Position numbers and translations under genes: made by a program. Shown piece after piece: positions 8,361-19,200 of a DNA stretch of 64,000 nucleotides. Source of the DNA: Pseudoxanthobacter soli DSM 19599 (GTDB lineage Bacteria > Pseudomonadota > Alphaproteobacteria > Rhizobiales > Segnochrobactraceae); the NCBI RefSeq assembly GCF_900148505.1, contig NZ_FRXO01000001.1:558001-622000 (forward strand), read 5' to 3'. Positions within the stretch are counted from its first letter, which is position 1. Every line of letters starts with the position of its first letter. The notes under the pieces are model-generated. The model was not told where the DNA came from. It saw nothing but the letters and a program-made list of their open reading frames with translations, and made no database searches.

Positions 8361-9377
8361 TTACTTCATGGCCTCATAGACCTTGAAGGAATAAGCACCC
8401 TCCGGCTTCTTGGTGATCACCGGATCGGAACCGCCGGCCATCAGGATCTCCACCGTGCGGTCGAAATCGGCGGGGTCGAGCTTGCCGTCGTCCTTGGTGT
8501 CGAGCAGCTTGACGATCTCCTCGGCCATCCGCTTCTGGTGCTCGGCCGTCTGCGCGCCGGAGGCATCGTTGTCGAGCACGATCTCGGCCGCCTCGTCGGG
8601 ATGCTGGCGGGCATAGTCCCAGCCCTTCATGGTCGCCTTCACGAAGCGGGCCATCTTGTCGACGAACTTCGGATCGTCGAGGTTCTTCTCCATGACGTAG
8701 AGGCCGTCTTCGAGCGTGGCGACGCCCTCGTCCTCGTATTTGAAGACCACGAGATCCTCGGGCTTCACGCCGGCCTCGATCACCTGCCAATATTCGTTGT
8801 AGCTCATGGTGGAGATGCAATCGGCCTGCTTCTGCAGCAGCGGATCAACATTGAAGCCCTGCTTGATCACGGTAACGCCGTCCGGCGAGCCGTCGGTCTT
8901 CAGGCCGAGCTTCGACATCCACGCGAGGAACGGATACTCGTTGCCGCCGAACCACACGCCGAGCTTCTTGCCCTTCAGGTCGGCCGGCGTCTTGATGCCG
9001 GTGTCCTTGCGGCAGGTCAGCCAGAGGCCGGACTTCTTGAACGGCTGCGAGATGTTGACGAGCGGCACGCCCTTCTCGCGCGAGGCGAGCGCGGAGGGAA
9101 GCCAGTCGATCACGACGTCGGCCCCACCGCCGGCGATCACCTGCGGCGGTGCCACGTCCGGCCCGCCGGGATTGATCGTCACGTCGAGCCCTTCATCGGT
9201 GTAGTAGCCCTTCTCCTTCGCCACGTAGTAGCCGGCGAACTGGGCCTGGGTCACCCACTTCAGCTGCAGCGTCACCGCATCGGCGGCAAGCGCCCGGTCC
9301 GCGGGTGCGAACGCGGTCAGTCCCAGGCTGGTCATGCCGAGGATCAGTCCCGCGGCGAGCATCCGTTTAAACGTCAT
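8361..9377 (-). CDS. ABC transporter substrate-binding protein, NMT1/THI5-like, pyrimidine cluster
   Basis: This 338-residue periplasmic binding protein begins with a Sec signal peptide (MTFKRMLAAGLILG, cleavage after about residue 32 at ALA-AD). The mature domain is of the NMT1/THI5 type: VTLQLKWVTQAQFAGYYVAK, EGLDVTINPGG, and later GVWFGGNEYPF. The family includes binders of pyrimidines and of the thiamine pyrimidine HMP. GGAGG precedes the ATG at 9377; the same frame stays open far upstream but only as a shadow of the permease gene. Its position between the permeases and hydA suggests uptake of uracil, thymine or their reduced forms. The exact ligand cannot be read from sequence. Confidence 0.88.
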   Translation of the reverse strand: MTFKRMLAAGLILGMTSLGLTAFAPADRALAADAVTLQLKWVTQAQFAGYYVAKEKGYYTDEGLDVTINPGGPDVAPPQVIAGGGADVVIDWLPSALASREKGVPLVNISQPFKKSGLWLTCRKDTGIKTPADLKGKKLGVWFGGNEYPFLAWMSKLGLKTDGSPDGVTVIKQGFNVDPLLQKQADCISTMSYNEYWQVIEAGVKPEDLVVFKYEDEGVATLEDGLYVMEKNLDDPKFVDKMARFVKATMKGWDYARQHPDEAAEIVLDNDASGAQTAEHQKRMAEEIVKLLDTKDDGKLDPADFDRTVEILMAGGSDPVITKKPEGAYSFKVYEAMK

Positions 9378-9445
9378 GGTTCCTGCCTCCGGTTGTTTCG
9401 CCGCCGCCCGGAAAGAGGCGCCGGTCGCTTGAATCACGCGATGGG

Positions 9446-10648
9446 TCACTTCCGATAGGACGCGTGCCAGAAGGTCACGCGCCGCTCGATCAGAGAGACC
9501 AGGCCGTAGAACAGCGTGCCGGACACGGCGGCGAGCGCGATCTCGGCCCACACCATGTCGAGCGCCATCCGCCCTGCCTCGATGGAAATGCGAAAGCCGA
9601 TGCCGACGATCGGCGTGCCGAAGAACTCCGCCACGATCGCGCCGATCAGCGCGAGCGTGGAATTGATCTTCAGGGCGTTGAACAGGAACGGCATCGCGGC
9701 CGGCAGCCGCAGCTTCAGAAGCATCTGGCCCCAGGTCGCGCCGTAGGAGCGCATCAGGTCGCGCTCCAGCGGCCCGGTAGACGCGAGCCCGGCGACGGCG
9801 TTCACGAGCATCGGGAAGAACGTCATCACCACCACGACGGCGGCCTTGGACGGCCAGTCGAAGCCGAACCACATCACCATGATCGGGGCGATGCCGATGA
9901 TCGGCAGCGCAGAGACGAACTGGCCGAGCGGCAGCAGGCCCCGCCGCAGGAAAGGAACCCGGTCGGCCGCCACCGCCACCACGAAGCCGGCGATGTTGCC
10001 GATGACATAGCCCGACAGCACACCCTTGAGGAAGGTCTGCACGAAGTCGGCGCCGAGCATCGGCAGGTCGCCGACGATGCGCTGCGAGATCGCGCTCGGT
10101 GCCGGCATCAGCACCGCCGGCACCGCGAAGGCGCGCACGCAGATTTCCCACAGATAGAACAGGAACATGCCGAACAGCACCGGCACGGCGATGGTGATGA
10201 AACGCGCCTGCGCCACCGAGCGCGGCCGCTGGGCTGCGAGCGCCGACACCATCAGGCTCGCCCCGGCCCAGGCTGCGAACGCCAGCGACCAGAAGCCGGA
10301 ACCGGCTGCGCCCGCGACGCCCGGAAGGTCGAGCGCGGCAAGCGACGCCCCCGCCAGGCCCAGCGACGCCACGAGCCCGGGGATCAGCGCCAGGCCGGAC
10401 GGCCGGCGCGGACGCAGCGACGTCCACAACAGAAGCGCCGTAGAGACCGCCACGACGGTGAACGCAACCGGCATCGAGGCCAGGGCTACCGGCGGCGCAC
10501 CGCCGAGCGGAAGCTGCGTCGCCGCGCCGGCCGCGAGCGCGGCCGCGAACAGCCCGAGCCGCACCCCGGGCGCCGGTCGCGCCGAAGCCTTATGGTCAGG
10601 CAATGCGCCCCGACGCGCCGCCGTCGCCTGTTCAGCGTGCGCGCTCAT
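9446..10648 (-). CDS. ABC transporter permease (BPD type) of the pyrimidine cluster, long N-terminus
   Basis: This is a 400-residue inner-membrane permease. About 140 residues at the N-terminus form several extra hydrophobic segments not needed in the core fold. The standard BPD permease domain follows, with the EAA-type loop around SYGATWGQMLLKLRLPAA and transmembrane stretches such as VLSGYVIGNIAGFVVAVAA. The start ATG (10648) shares ATGA with the stop of the preceding permease gene, implying translational coupling. With the other permease it would form the heterodimeric channel of the importer. Confidence 0.86.
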   Translation of the reverse strand: MSAHAEQATAARRGALPDHKASARPAPGVRLGLFAAALAAGAATQLPLGGAPPVALASMPVAFTVVAVSTALLLWTSLRPRRPSGLALIPGLVASLGLAGASLAALDLPGVAGAAGSGFWSLAFAAWAGASLMVSALAAQRPRSVAQARFITIAVPVLFGMFLFYLWEICVRAFAVPAVLMPAPSAISQRIVGDLPMLGADFVQTFLKGVLSGYVIGNIAGFVVAVAADRVPFLRRGLLPLGQFVSALPIIGIAPIMVMWFGFDWPSKAAVVVVMTFFPMLVNAVAGLASTGPLERDLMRSYGATWGQMLLKLRLPAAMPFLFNALKINSTLALIGAIVAEFFGTPIVGIGFRISIEAGRMALDMVWAEIALAAVSGTLFYGLVSLIERRVTFWHASYRK

Positions 10649-11574
10649 GACCGCGCGCCCATCAGCCGGCCGACAAGGCGCTCGACGGCACCGATCAGCG
10701 AGACGAGCGCCGCGGCCAGGATCGCGGCAGCGAACAGCGCGGCCCAGATCTGCACCGTCTGGCCGTAATAGGACCCGGCCAGCAGCCGCGCACCGAGGCC
10801 CGCCTGCGCGCCGGTCGGCAGCTCCGCGACGATGGCCCCGACGAGCGAGATCGAGACCGCAACCTTCAGGCTGGCGAACAGGAACGGCACCGCCGCCGGC
10901 AGCCGCAATTTCCAGAACGTCTGCGCCGCGGTCGCCGAATAGGTGCGCATCAATTCCCGCATCAGCACGTCTGGCGAGGTCAGCCCCTTCACGAGGCCGA
11001 TGGTCACCGGAAAGAAGCAGAGATAGGCCGATATCAATGCCTTCGGCATCGTTCCTCGAATTCCGAGCGAGCCGAACACCACGATCACGATCGGCGCGAT
11101 GGCAAGGATCGGAATGGTCTGCGAGGAGATGATCCACGGCATCAGGCTCATTTCGAGCGTGCGGACGTGAACGATCAGCACCGCGAGAAGGACGCCGAGC
11201 ACGGTACCGATGCAGAAGCCCACGAGCGCCGCCGAGAGCGTGATCCAGGCATGGTAGACGAGGCTTCGCTTGGACGTGACGGCGACACCAAGCACCGTCT
11301 TGTCCAGTTCGGCGACGATCTGGTGCGGTGCCGGCAGAAGGGGCCGGTCGAGCGACATCGTCGCGGTGACCGCCTGCTGCCAGTCCATCGGCGTACCCGC
11401 CCGTTCGGCGGCATCGCGCACCGCCGTGATGTTCATGGCCGCGGTCGCGCAATACCAGATGGCCACGATGATCGCGACGACCACGATCACCGGTCCCGTG
11501 GTGCCGGCCATCGCCCGGTGCCACAGGCCCGGCCGCGTCGGCGCCGTGGTGAGGGAACCCGCCTCAGTCGCCAT
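10645..11574 (-). CDS. ABC transporter permease (BPD type), pyrimidine cluster
   Basis: This 309-residue integral membrane protein has about six hydrophobic helices, starting with GPVIVVVAIIVAIWYC near residue 27. It carries the permease-ATPase contact loop TYSATAAQTFWKLRLPAAVP. It closely parallels the adjacent permease in its C-terminal half, as expected for a two-permease importer of the nitrate/taurine/NMT1 superfamily. Its start overlaps the end of the ATPase gene by 11 bases, and its stop overlaps the next permease start by 4. Confidence 0.88.
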   Translation of the reverse strand: MATEAGSLTTAPTRPGLWHRAMAGTTGPVIVVVAIIVAIWYCATAAMNITAVRDAAERAGTPMDWQQAVTATMSLDRPLLPAPHQIVAELDKTVLGVAVTSKRSLVYHAWITLSAALVGFCIGTVLGVLLAVLIVHVRTLEMSLMPWIISSQTIPILAIAPIVIVVFGSLGIRGTMPKALISAYLCFFPVTIGLVKGLTSPDVLMRELMRTYSATAAQTFWKLRLPAAVPFLFASLKVAVSISLVGAIVAELPTGAQAGLGARLLAGSYYGQTVQIWAALFAAAILAAALVSLIGAVERLVGRLMGARS

Positions 11575-12391
11575 AGGCGTGCCCCGCGCGCAGGCCCTCG
11601 CGCACCCGGTGCGCCACCGCGATGAACTCCGGCGTCTCGCGGATCGAGAGATCGCGGTCGCGCGGGAAGTCGCAATCGATCACGTCGATGATCCGGCCCG
11701 GCCGGGGCGACATCACAACGATCTTGGTGGAGAGGAATACCGCCTCCTGGATGGAGTGGGTGACGAACACCACCGTCTTGGCGGTCGCGCGCCACAGCTT
11801 CAGGAGTTCCTCGTTCAGATGGTCGCGGACGATCTCGTCGAGGGCGCCGAACGGCTCGTCCATCAGCAGCAGCGCCGGCTCGAACGACAGCGCGCGCGCG
11901 ATCGAGGCGCGCTGCTGCATCCCGCCGGAAAGCTGCCAGGGAAATTTGCGCTCGAAGCCGGCGAGATTGACGAGCGCGAGCTGCTTGCGCGCCCGCTCCA
12001 GCCGCTCGGCCTTCGGCAGGCCCATGATCTCCAGCGGCAGCATCACGTTGCGCTCGATGGTGCGCCACGGATAGAGCGCCGGCGCCTGGAAGACGTAGCC
12101 GTAGCGCCGCGCGAGACGGGCCTCTTCGGGCGTGCGCCCGTCGACCTCGATGGAGCCCGCGGTCGGCTGCTCCAGATCGGCGATCACCCGCATCAGCGTG
12201 GTCTTGCCGCAACCGGACGGGCCGATCAGCGAAACGAACTCGCCGGCCGCGATGTCGATGGAGATATCGGACAGGGCATAGACCGGCCCGTCGGCGGTCG
12301 CGAAGGTCAGATCGAGCCCGCGAACCGAGATCGCCTTCGGCGGCGGCGTCACCTCGGTCCGTGGAACTGCGCTCGCGTTGGCGGCACTCAT
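11564..12391 (-). CDS. ABC transporter ATP-binding protein, pyrimidine cluster
   Basis: This is the 275-residue nucleotide-binding subunit of the importer. Walker A is GPSGCGKTT (about residue 56), the signature is LSGGMQQRASIARAL, Walker B is LLLMDEPFGALDE and the switch histidine is in FVTHSIQEA. It is the first gene of the operon, with GGAAGA ahead of the ATG at 12391. Six genes then follow in one direction with overlaps or gaps under 100 bases. It belongs to the SsuB/TauB/NrtD-like group, consistent with the NMT1-type binding protein. Confidence 0.92.
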   Translation of the reverse strand: MSAANASAVPRTEVTPPPKAISVRGLDLTFATADGPVYALSDISIDIAAGEFVSLIGPSGCGKTTLMRVIADLEQPTAGSIEVDGRTPEEARLARRYGYVFQAPALYPWRTIERNVMLPLEIMGLPKAERLERARKQLALVNLAGFERKFPWQLSGGMQQRASIARALSFEPALLLMDEPFGALDEIVRDHLNEELLKLWRATAKTVVFVTHSIQEAVFLSTKIVVMSPRPGRIIDVIDCDFPRDRDLSIRETPEFIAVAHRVREGLRAGHAYGD

Positions 12392-12710
12392 GGTCTTCCT
12401 GCTCCGTTCCGCGGGGTGACTGCAATCCGCACCGCAACGAGTCGTCCTGCGGTTGTCAGATTTGCCGCTCCGCGAGCGATATTCAATCGTTCCGTCGTTT
12501 GCCGGCGGCGTGCCGCGCCGTCCGCCGGGACCGTCGCCCGCGAAAGCCTCTTTCCGCCGGCGCCCGCCTCCAATCGCAAACCTCGTGCCAGCTTGCCACG
12601 GCAGAAAAAACCGCCGCCGCACGGCACTTGGGCTAAACTCGGCGTCGGCGCCGCAGGCCGGCGGATGCCATCCTTTGACCAACTGGACAAGAATTAGGCA
12701 GTCGCGCGCC
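12392..12710. other. Divergent promoter region between the pyrimidine operon and its TetR regulator
   Basis: No gene is seen in these 319 bases. They must contain the promoters of both the leftward ABC-hydA-pydC operon and the rightward TetR gene. The only recognisable site is the RutR-like palindrome at the right end. I cannot place a confident promoter for the leftward operon. Confidence 0.6.
12675..12690. promoter_or_regulatory. RutR-type operator in the promoter of the TetR gene
   Basis: The 16-mer TTGACCAACTGGACAA matches the E. coli RutR consensus TTGACCAnnTGGTCAA at all specified positions but one (A for T at base 13). It ends 20 bases before the ATG of the TetR gene. That position suggests autorepression, and possibly control of the divergent operon about 285 bases away. 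Confidence 0.75.
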
Positions 12711-13406
12711 ATGACGAACGACGGACGACACGATTCCGCCGCGCTCTCCTCCCCGACCGCATCCACCGGGGCGACGGCCGCGCAACCAGCCCGTGGCCGG
12801 ACGCGGATCGGCGAGGCGAATATCGAGCGCATTCTCGACGCGGCGACGGAGGTGTTCTCGGCCTACGGCTTCCATGGCGCCCGGATCGGCGACATCGCCG
12901 AATCCGCGGGCATGTCGAAGCCCAACCTGCTCTACTATTTCCCGTCCAAGGAAGCGCTCTACACCGCCGCCCTGTCGCAGACGCTCGAGATGTGGGTGGT
13001 GCCGCTCGGCGAGATCGACGACGCCCAGGAACCGGCGGATGCCTTGAAAGGCTACATCGTGCGCAAGCTCGAAGCCTCGCGGGCGCGGCCAGCGGCCTCG
13101 CGGCTGTTCGCGATGGAAGTCATCCAGGGGGCGCCGAACCTGATGCCGCTGCTGACCGGTCCGCTGCGGGACATGGTGGACGCCAAAGTGGCGACGATGA
13201 CGCGCTGGATCGAGGCGGGGCGGCTCGCTCCCATCGACCCCTTGCATTTCATCTTCTCGATCTGGGCGACGACGCAGCACTATGCCGACTTCTCGGTGCA
13301 GATACGCGCCCTCGCCGGCTCCGATCTGTCGAACGAGGCCTTCTTCAACCGCACCCGCGACGCGCTGCTCGACGTGCTGCTGAAGGGTGTGCTGCCGCGG
13401 AAATAA
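12711..13406 (+). CDS. rutR: RutR-like TetR-family regulator of pyrimidine catabolism
   Basis: This 231-residue repressor has an N-terminal helix-turn-helix (about residues 35-85: ILDAATEVFSAYGFHGARI, IAESAGMSKPNLLYYFPSK). Its C-terminal ligand domain resembles RutR, including FAMEVIQGAPN and HFIFSIWATTQHYADF. RutR of E. coli senses uracil or thymine and controls pyrimidine use. Three lines agree here: sequence type, divergent position next to dihydropyrimidinase and its transporter, and a near-perfect RutR box in its own promoter. The frame is open further upstream, but the conserved domain and the operator fix the start near 12711. Confidence 0.85.
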   Translation: MTNDGRHDSAALSSPTASTGATAAQPARGRTRIGEANIERILDAATEVFSAYGFHGARIGDIAESAGMSKPNLLYYFPSKEALYTAALSQTLEMWVVPLGEIDDAQEPADALKGYIVRKLEASRARPAASRLFAMEVIQGAPNLMPLLTGPLRDMVDAKVATMTRWIEAGRLAPIDPLHFIFSIWATTQHYADFSVQIRALAGSDLSNEAFFNRTRDALLDVLLKGVLPRK

Positions 13407-13466
13407 TCCGGCCGGCTTGTGTCGTCCGGCCTGTGTCGCACCATCGCCCGAAATCACGTCCGAACG

Positions 13467-13503
13467 AAAAAAGGCGGCCCCGAGGGACCGCCTTTTCTTT
13501 TCT
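13467..13503. terminator. Rho-independent terminator after the TetR gene
   Basis: AAGGCGG and CCGCCTT form the outer stem, extended by CCC/GGG with one mismatch. An A-run lies on the left and a T-rich tail (TTTTCTTTT) on the right, so it can work in both directions. It separates the rightward TetR gene from the leftward groESL operon. Confidence 0.85.
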
Positions 13504-13526
13504 CTGAGCACCGCGACATTCCGAAC

Positions 13527-13554
13527 GCCATGGCCGGTGCGTTCCGGCCATGGC
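13527..13554. terminator. Perfect 11-bp inverted repeat downstream of groEL
   Basis: GCCATGGCCGG (13527-13537) and CCGGCCATGGC (13544-13554) are perfect complements around a 6-base loop, 29 bases past the groEL stop. There is no T-run next to it. It may stabilise the groEL mRNA 3' end or act with the terminator just beyond. Confidence 0.45.
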
Positions 13555-13582
13555 CTCTCGAAGTCCGGCCGGATGGACGTCC

Positions 13583-15307
<1,725 letters not shown>

Positions 15308-15342
15308 TCAGCCTTGGAAACGAAAGGTCCGGTCGGGCCTCG

Positions 15343-15657
15343 TCAGGCCGCCTTCTGGGCGGTAACGGTGGCCTCGATCACGCCGAGGATGTCGCTCTCC
15401 TTCATGATGAGGAGATCCTGGCCGTCGATCTTCACCTCGGTGCCGGACCACTTGCCGAACAGAACCCGGTCGCCGGGCTTCACGTCGAGCGCGATCAGTT
15501 CGCCCTTGTCGTTGCGCGCGCCGGGACCGACGGCGACGACCTCGCCCTCCTGGGGCTTTTCCTTGGCGGTGTCGGGAATAATGATCCCGCCCTTGGTCTT
15601 CTCTTCAGCGTCAATGCGACGGACGACGATGCGATCGTGCAGCGGCCGGAACGTCAT
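15343..15657 (-). CDS. groES: Co-chaperonin GroES (10 kDa)
   Basis: This 104-residue heptameric lid of the GroEL chamber begins [20 protein letters not shown] and contains the mobile loop [19 protein letters not shown]. It continues with [10 protein letters not shown] and the closing [15 protein letters not shown]. The start at 15657 has GGAGGAAT seven to eight bases upstream, better than an upstream in-frame start. It is the first gene of the heat-shock operon. Confidence 0.98.
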   Translation of the reverse strand: MTFRPLHDRIVVRRIDAEEKTKGGIIIPDTAKEKPQEGEVVAVGPGARNDKGELIALDVKPGDRVLFGKWSGTEVKIDGQDLLIMKESDILGVIEATVTAQKAA

Positions 15658-15995
15658 GGTTATTCCTCCATGCAAGGCTAGGATGACCCATTTCTTCCAA
15701 TCCGGGCGGACCCTCATGAGGCGTGCCGACCCGGTGCGACGTCGATTTGGGGGAATTCACCGGGCCGATCAAGAGGGGGACGAAAAAATTTTGGCACTCG
15801 TGCGAGGAGAGTGCCAGCATCCGCTCCGTCGGCCATCCGCAGAGCCGCGAAGCGGCGTCACCGGCAGGATTAAACACACGATCAGACAGTGCCTTACGGC
15901 GAAACCATCGCCCGGTCCGGCGCGCCAAGCCGCGCATCAGCGATTTGCGCGGGGTCGATCGAATTGTGAGGGAAGGTCGCGATCAGCGAAGGAAG
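15658..15995 (-). other. Leader and promoter region of groESL
   Basis: These 338 bases hold the CIRCE operator (15791-15817) and presumably the groESL promoter between it and groES. No gene is seen; short frames here have no recognisable product. Confidence 0.6.
15791..15817. promoter_or_regulatory. CIRCE element (HrcA operator) of groESL
   Basis: TTGGCACTC (15791-15799), nine bases, then GAGTGCCAG (15809-15817). This fits the CIRCE pattern TTAGCACTC-N9-GAGTGCTAA with changes only at the outer positions and exact spacing. It implies repression by HrcA with release on heat stress. The hrcA gene is not in the window. Confidence 0.93.
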
Positions 15996-16071
<76 letters not shown>

Positions 16072-16286
16072 GTCCGTCCGGCGCCGTTGGCGTCGTCGTG
16101 AGCGGTCATATACGGGGATCGGATCGCCGACGCAACACGCTATTTTCGATTTTTCGGAACGGGCCTGTGGATGAATCCCCGACGCCGCACCCGGGACGGC
16201 CGTGCCGGGGCAGACCGGCGCAGGGGTTTCGGACCTGCGACGCACTGCGATGAAAGGTCTTCGGAAACGCCCGTACGGGCAGGGAC

Positions 16287-19200
16287 TTACCGCCCTTCGG
16301 CCAGCAGGACGGCCGGATTTTCCGTGCCGGCATCGAGATCGTGGATCCGCACCTGCGGACAGACGCGCCGCGCGATGTCGCAGAGATGGCGATGGTGGGT
16401 GAGATAGATCACCTGCCCCACCCCGGCCATGTCGGCGAACAGCCGGAACGCCTCCTCGGCGCGGAAATCGTCGAAGGTCTCCATGATGTCGTCTGCCACG
16501 AACGGCACCGGGCGGCGCGTCTCGGCGAACTCGTGGTAGCCGGCAACGCGCAGCGCCAGATAGAGCTGGAAGCGCGTTCCCTTGGAGAGTTCGTCGGCGA
16601 GCTTCGAGGCACCGTCCGCGGCGATGGCGACCAGAATTTCGCCGTCCTTGCCCGGCTGGGCGGCCAGCCCGCGATAGGCGCCGCGACTGATGGTACGGAA
16701 TGCTTCCGAGGCGCGGGCCATCATCGCGCTGCGGTGACGGTCACGATAGAGGCGAAGCGCATGGCCAGCGGCGGCGGCCCCGATCCGCAGCCTCAGATAT
16801 CTATGCGCGCCGTCCTCGATCTCCAGAAGCGTGGTCTGGCGGCGTTCCTCGATCCGCGCGACCGCGTCGTCGCCGCCGATGGCATTCAGGCGATCTTCGG
16901 CCTTGCTGTGCGCGGAGAACAGCTCCCGCACGCGGCCGTCCTCGCCTTCGAAGCGCGCATCCAGTTCCGCACGCTCGGCTTCGAGCGCTCTGCGCTCCAC
17001 ATCGCCCAGCACGGCCTCGGCCTCCTCCAGCGTCGGCAGGTTCGTCGCATCGAGGATGTCGCGGACGATGTCGTCCTGCTGCCGGCGCAGCTCCGTCCGC
17101 CGCTCGATGGCCCGCAGCACGGTCTCGGCTTCGTTCAGCGTCTCGACGCCGAGGAACGCGGTGATTTCGTCGCTGCGGGCCTTATGGCCGGAAAGCGCGG
17201 CGGCGATCTCCCGGCCGGTGTCGACGGCCTCCTCCAGCTTTCGACCGAGTTCCCGACGCCTGACGCGGACATCCTCGGCGGTCTTTACGCGCTCCTCGAT
17301 TGCGGCCGACCGGTCGAGAACGCCTCCCGGCGCCGAGAGATCGAGCATGCCCGCGAGCCTGTCCACCTCCGCGGCGAAATCGGCCTGGTCGCGCTCCATC
17401 TTCTCGATACGGTCGGCAAGATTCGTCCGCTTGGCGAGCGCCGGACCAAGATCGCCCACCGCCACGAGGATTTCGCGGACGATACCGACCGCCGGCACGG
17501 TCCCGCCCTCGCCGAGCCACGTGGCGGCGCAGGCCTCGTCCCAGGCTCGCTGCCAGTCCCGCCCGGCGATTCGCGCCTCTTCCAGGTCCCGCGTCCGCTC
17601 CTCGACCTTGCGTCGCCCCTGCGCGATGGCCTCGCGCAGCGCAGCCAGTTCGGTCTGCCTGTCGAGCGCGGCCTCTGCGACCGCCATCATGGCTTCGAAA
17701 TCCTGCACCGGGTCGTGGGCCACGCCCGACGCGGCGAGCGCACCGGCGAGCCGCCCACGGGCGGCCTCGCCATCGGCCTGGGCCTCCGCCAGATCGCGCT
17801 CGGCCTCACGCAGTGCGGCCAGGCCTTCCAGCGCCTTGTCCCGGCGCGCCAGCCAGGCTTCCAGCACGGCCGGAGCCATGTCGGCGGAAAGCCCGGGCGC
17901 GAAAGCACGGATCGCCTGTGTCATCCGATCCTGCCAGGCCGCAAGGGACGCACGCGCCTTCGCGGCCAGCCCCTCTGTCCGGCCGATATCGACCTCGGCC
18001 AGCGCGAGCGCACGCTCCGCCTGCCGCTGCTGCGCCAGTTCCGAGGCGTGGGACAGCCGTGCGGCGGCAATCCGGTCGTCGTGTCCCATTGCATCCGCGA
18101 ACGCATCGGCCGTCACGGCATCGAGCGCGGCGCGATGGGCTGTCCATGCCTCGTCGCGGGCGACGCGAACACGGTGGGCTTCGTCGGCACCGACGAGCCC
18201 GGCCGACCGTGCGATGACGTCGATTTCCGCCCTCAGCCTCGCCGCCTCGGCGCGGAGGCGGTCCAGTTCCTCCTCGCGGCGGGCCACCTCGCGCTGCGCA
18301 TCCTGGATGCCGGTCCGCCAGCCATCGATCTCACCGGCCTCCGGCACGACCATGTTGATCAGCGCGTCCGGCTCGCCGTGCCACGGCTTCAGCGCCCTTA
18401 GAGCGTCGTCCAGTGCCGCCTGCCGGTTCGCCCTCGCCCGCTCCGCAAGGCGGCGGCGCGCGGCGTGATCGTCGGCGCGCAGAGCGGTCACGGTCGCCCG
18501 CAGCGCGGCGTCGCGGGCACTGCCGTCTCTCGCCGCGACCGTGTCGTCGCCCGCCGCGTCGCGGAACCGCGCTTCCGCCTCGGCCAGATCGCGCTCCGCG
18601 CGCGACAGCTCGGCTTCCGCCGCCCGCGATCGCGCATCGATGCCGGACCGTGCCTCGATCAGCGTTCGCAGCGTGCCCAACGCGGGCGCCCCGAGCACGA
18701 GGCGGCCCGGATTTCCCTCCCCGCCCCGCCCGATCCGGTCGAGGATTCCGGATATGGTGCCGTCGACCTCGCGCAGGCTAAGCCGGCGCTCGGGCAGGTC
18801 GCGATCCGCCGTCATGTGGCGCGCGCGCAGCTCGGCGAGGGCCGTGGCCTGTGCGGCGACGTTTAGGGCGGCATCGTCGTGTTCGAGGCCGTCGAGTTCC
18901 CCCCGCAGGTTCGCGATGGTCCCGTCGATCGCCTCCAGGCGCGCGGAATGCCGGGCGAGTTCCTCGCGGAGCCGCGGCAGTTCACGCAGCCAGCCGGCCG
19001 GCGCGTCCGGCAGGTCGTCCAGCCCGGCAAGCTCCCCACGCACCGTCTTCAACGACGCGAGCCGCGGCAGCGCGGCGAGAAGGCGGCGGATCTCGTCGAT
19101 GCGCACGCTCGTCCGCGCGCGCTCGCCGAGAGCCGTCTCGTAATGCAGCCGCGCGTCGTCGCGCTCCGCCACCAGCCGACGATATTCGGTCGCGAGGATG

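Noticed and set aside
5404..8379. A 991-codon open frame on the plus strand
   Set aside because: It lies opposite pydC and hydA, has skewed Arg/His/Gly composition and no domain. High-GC codon use removes stops on the opposite strand.
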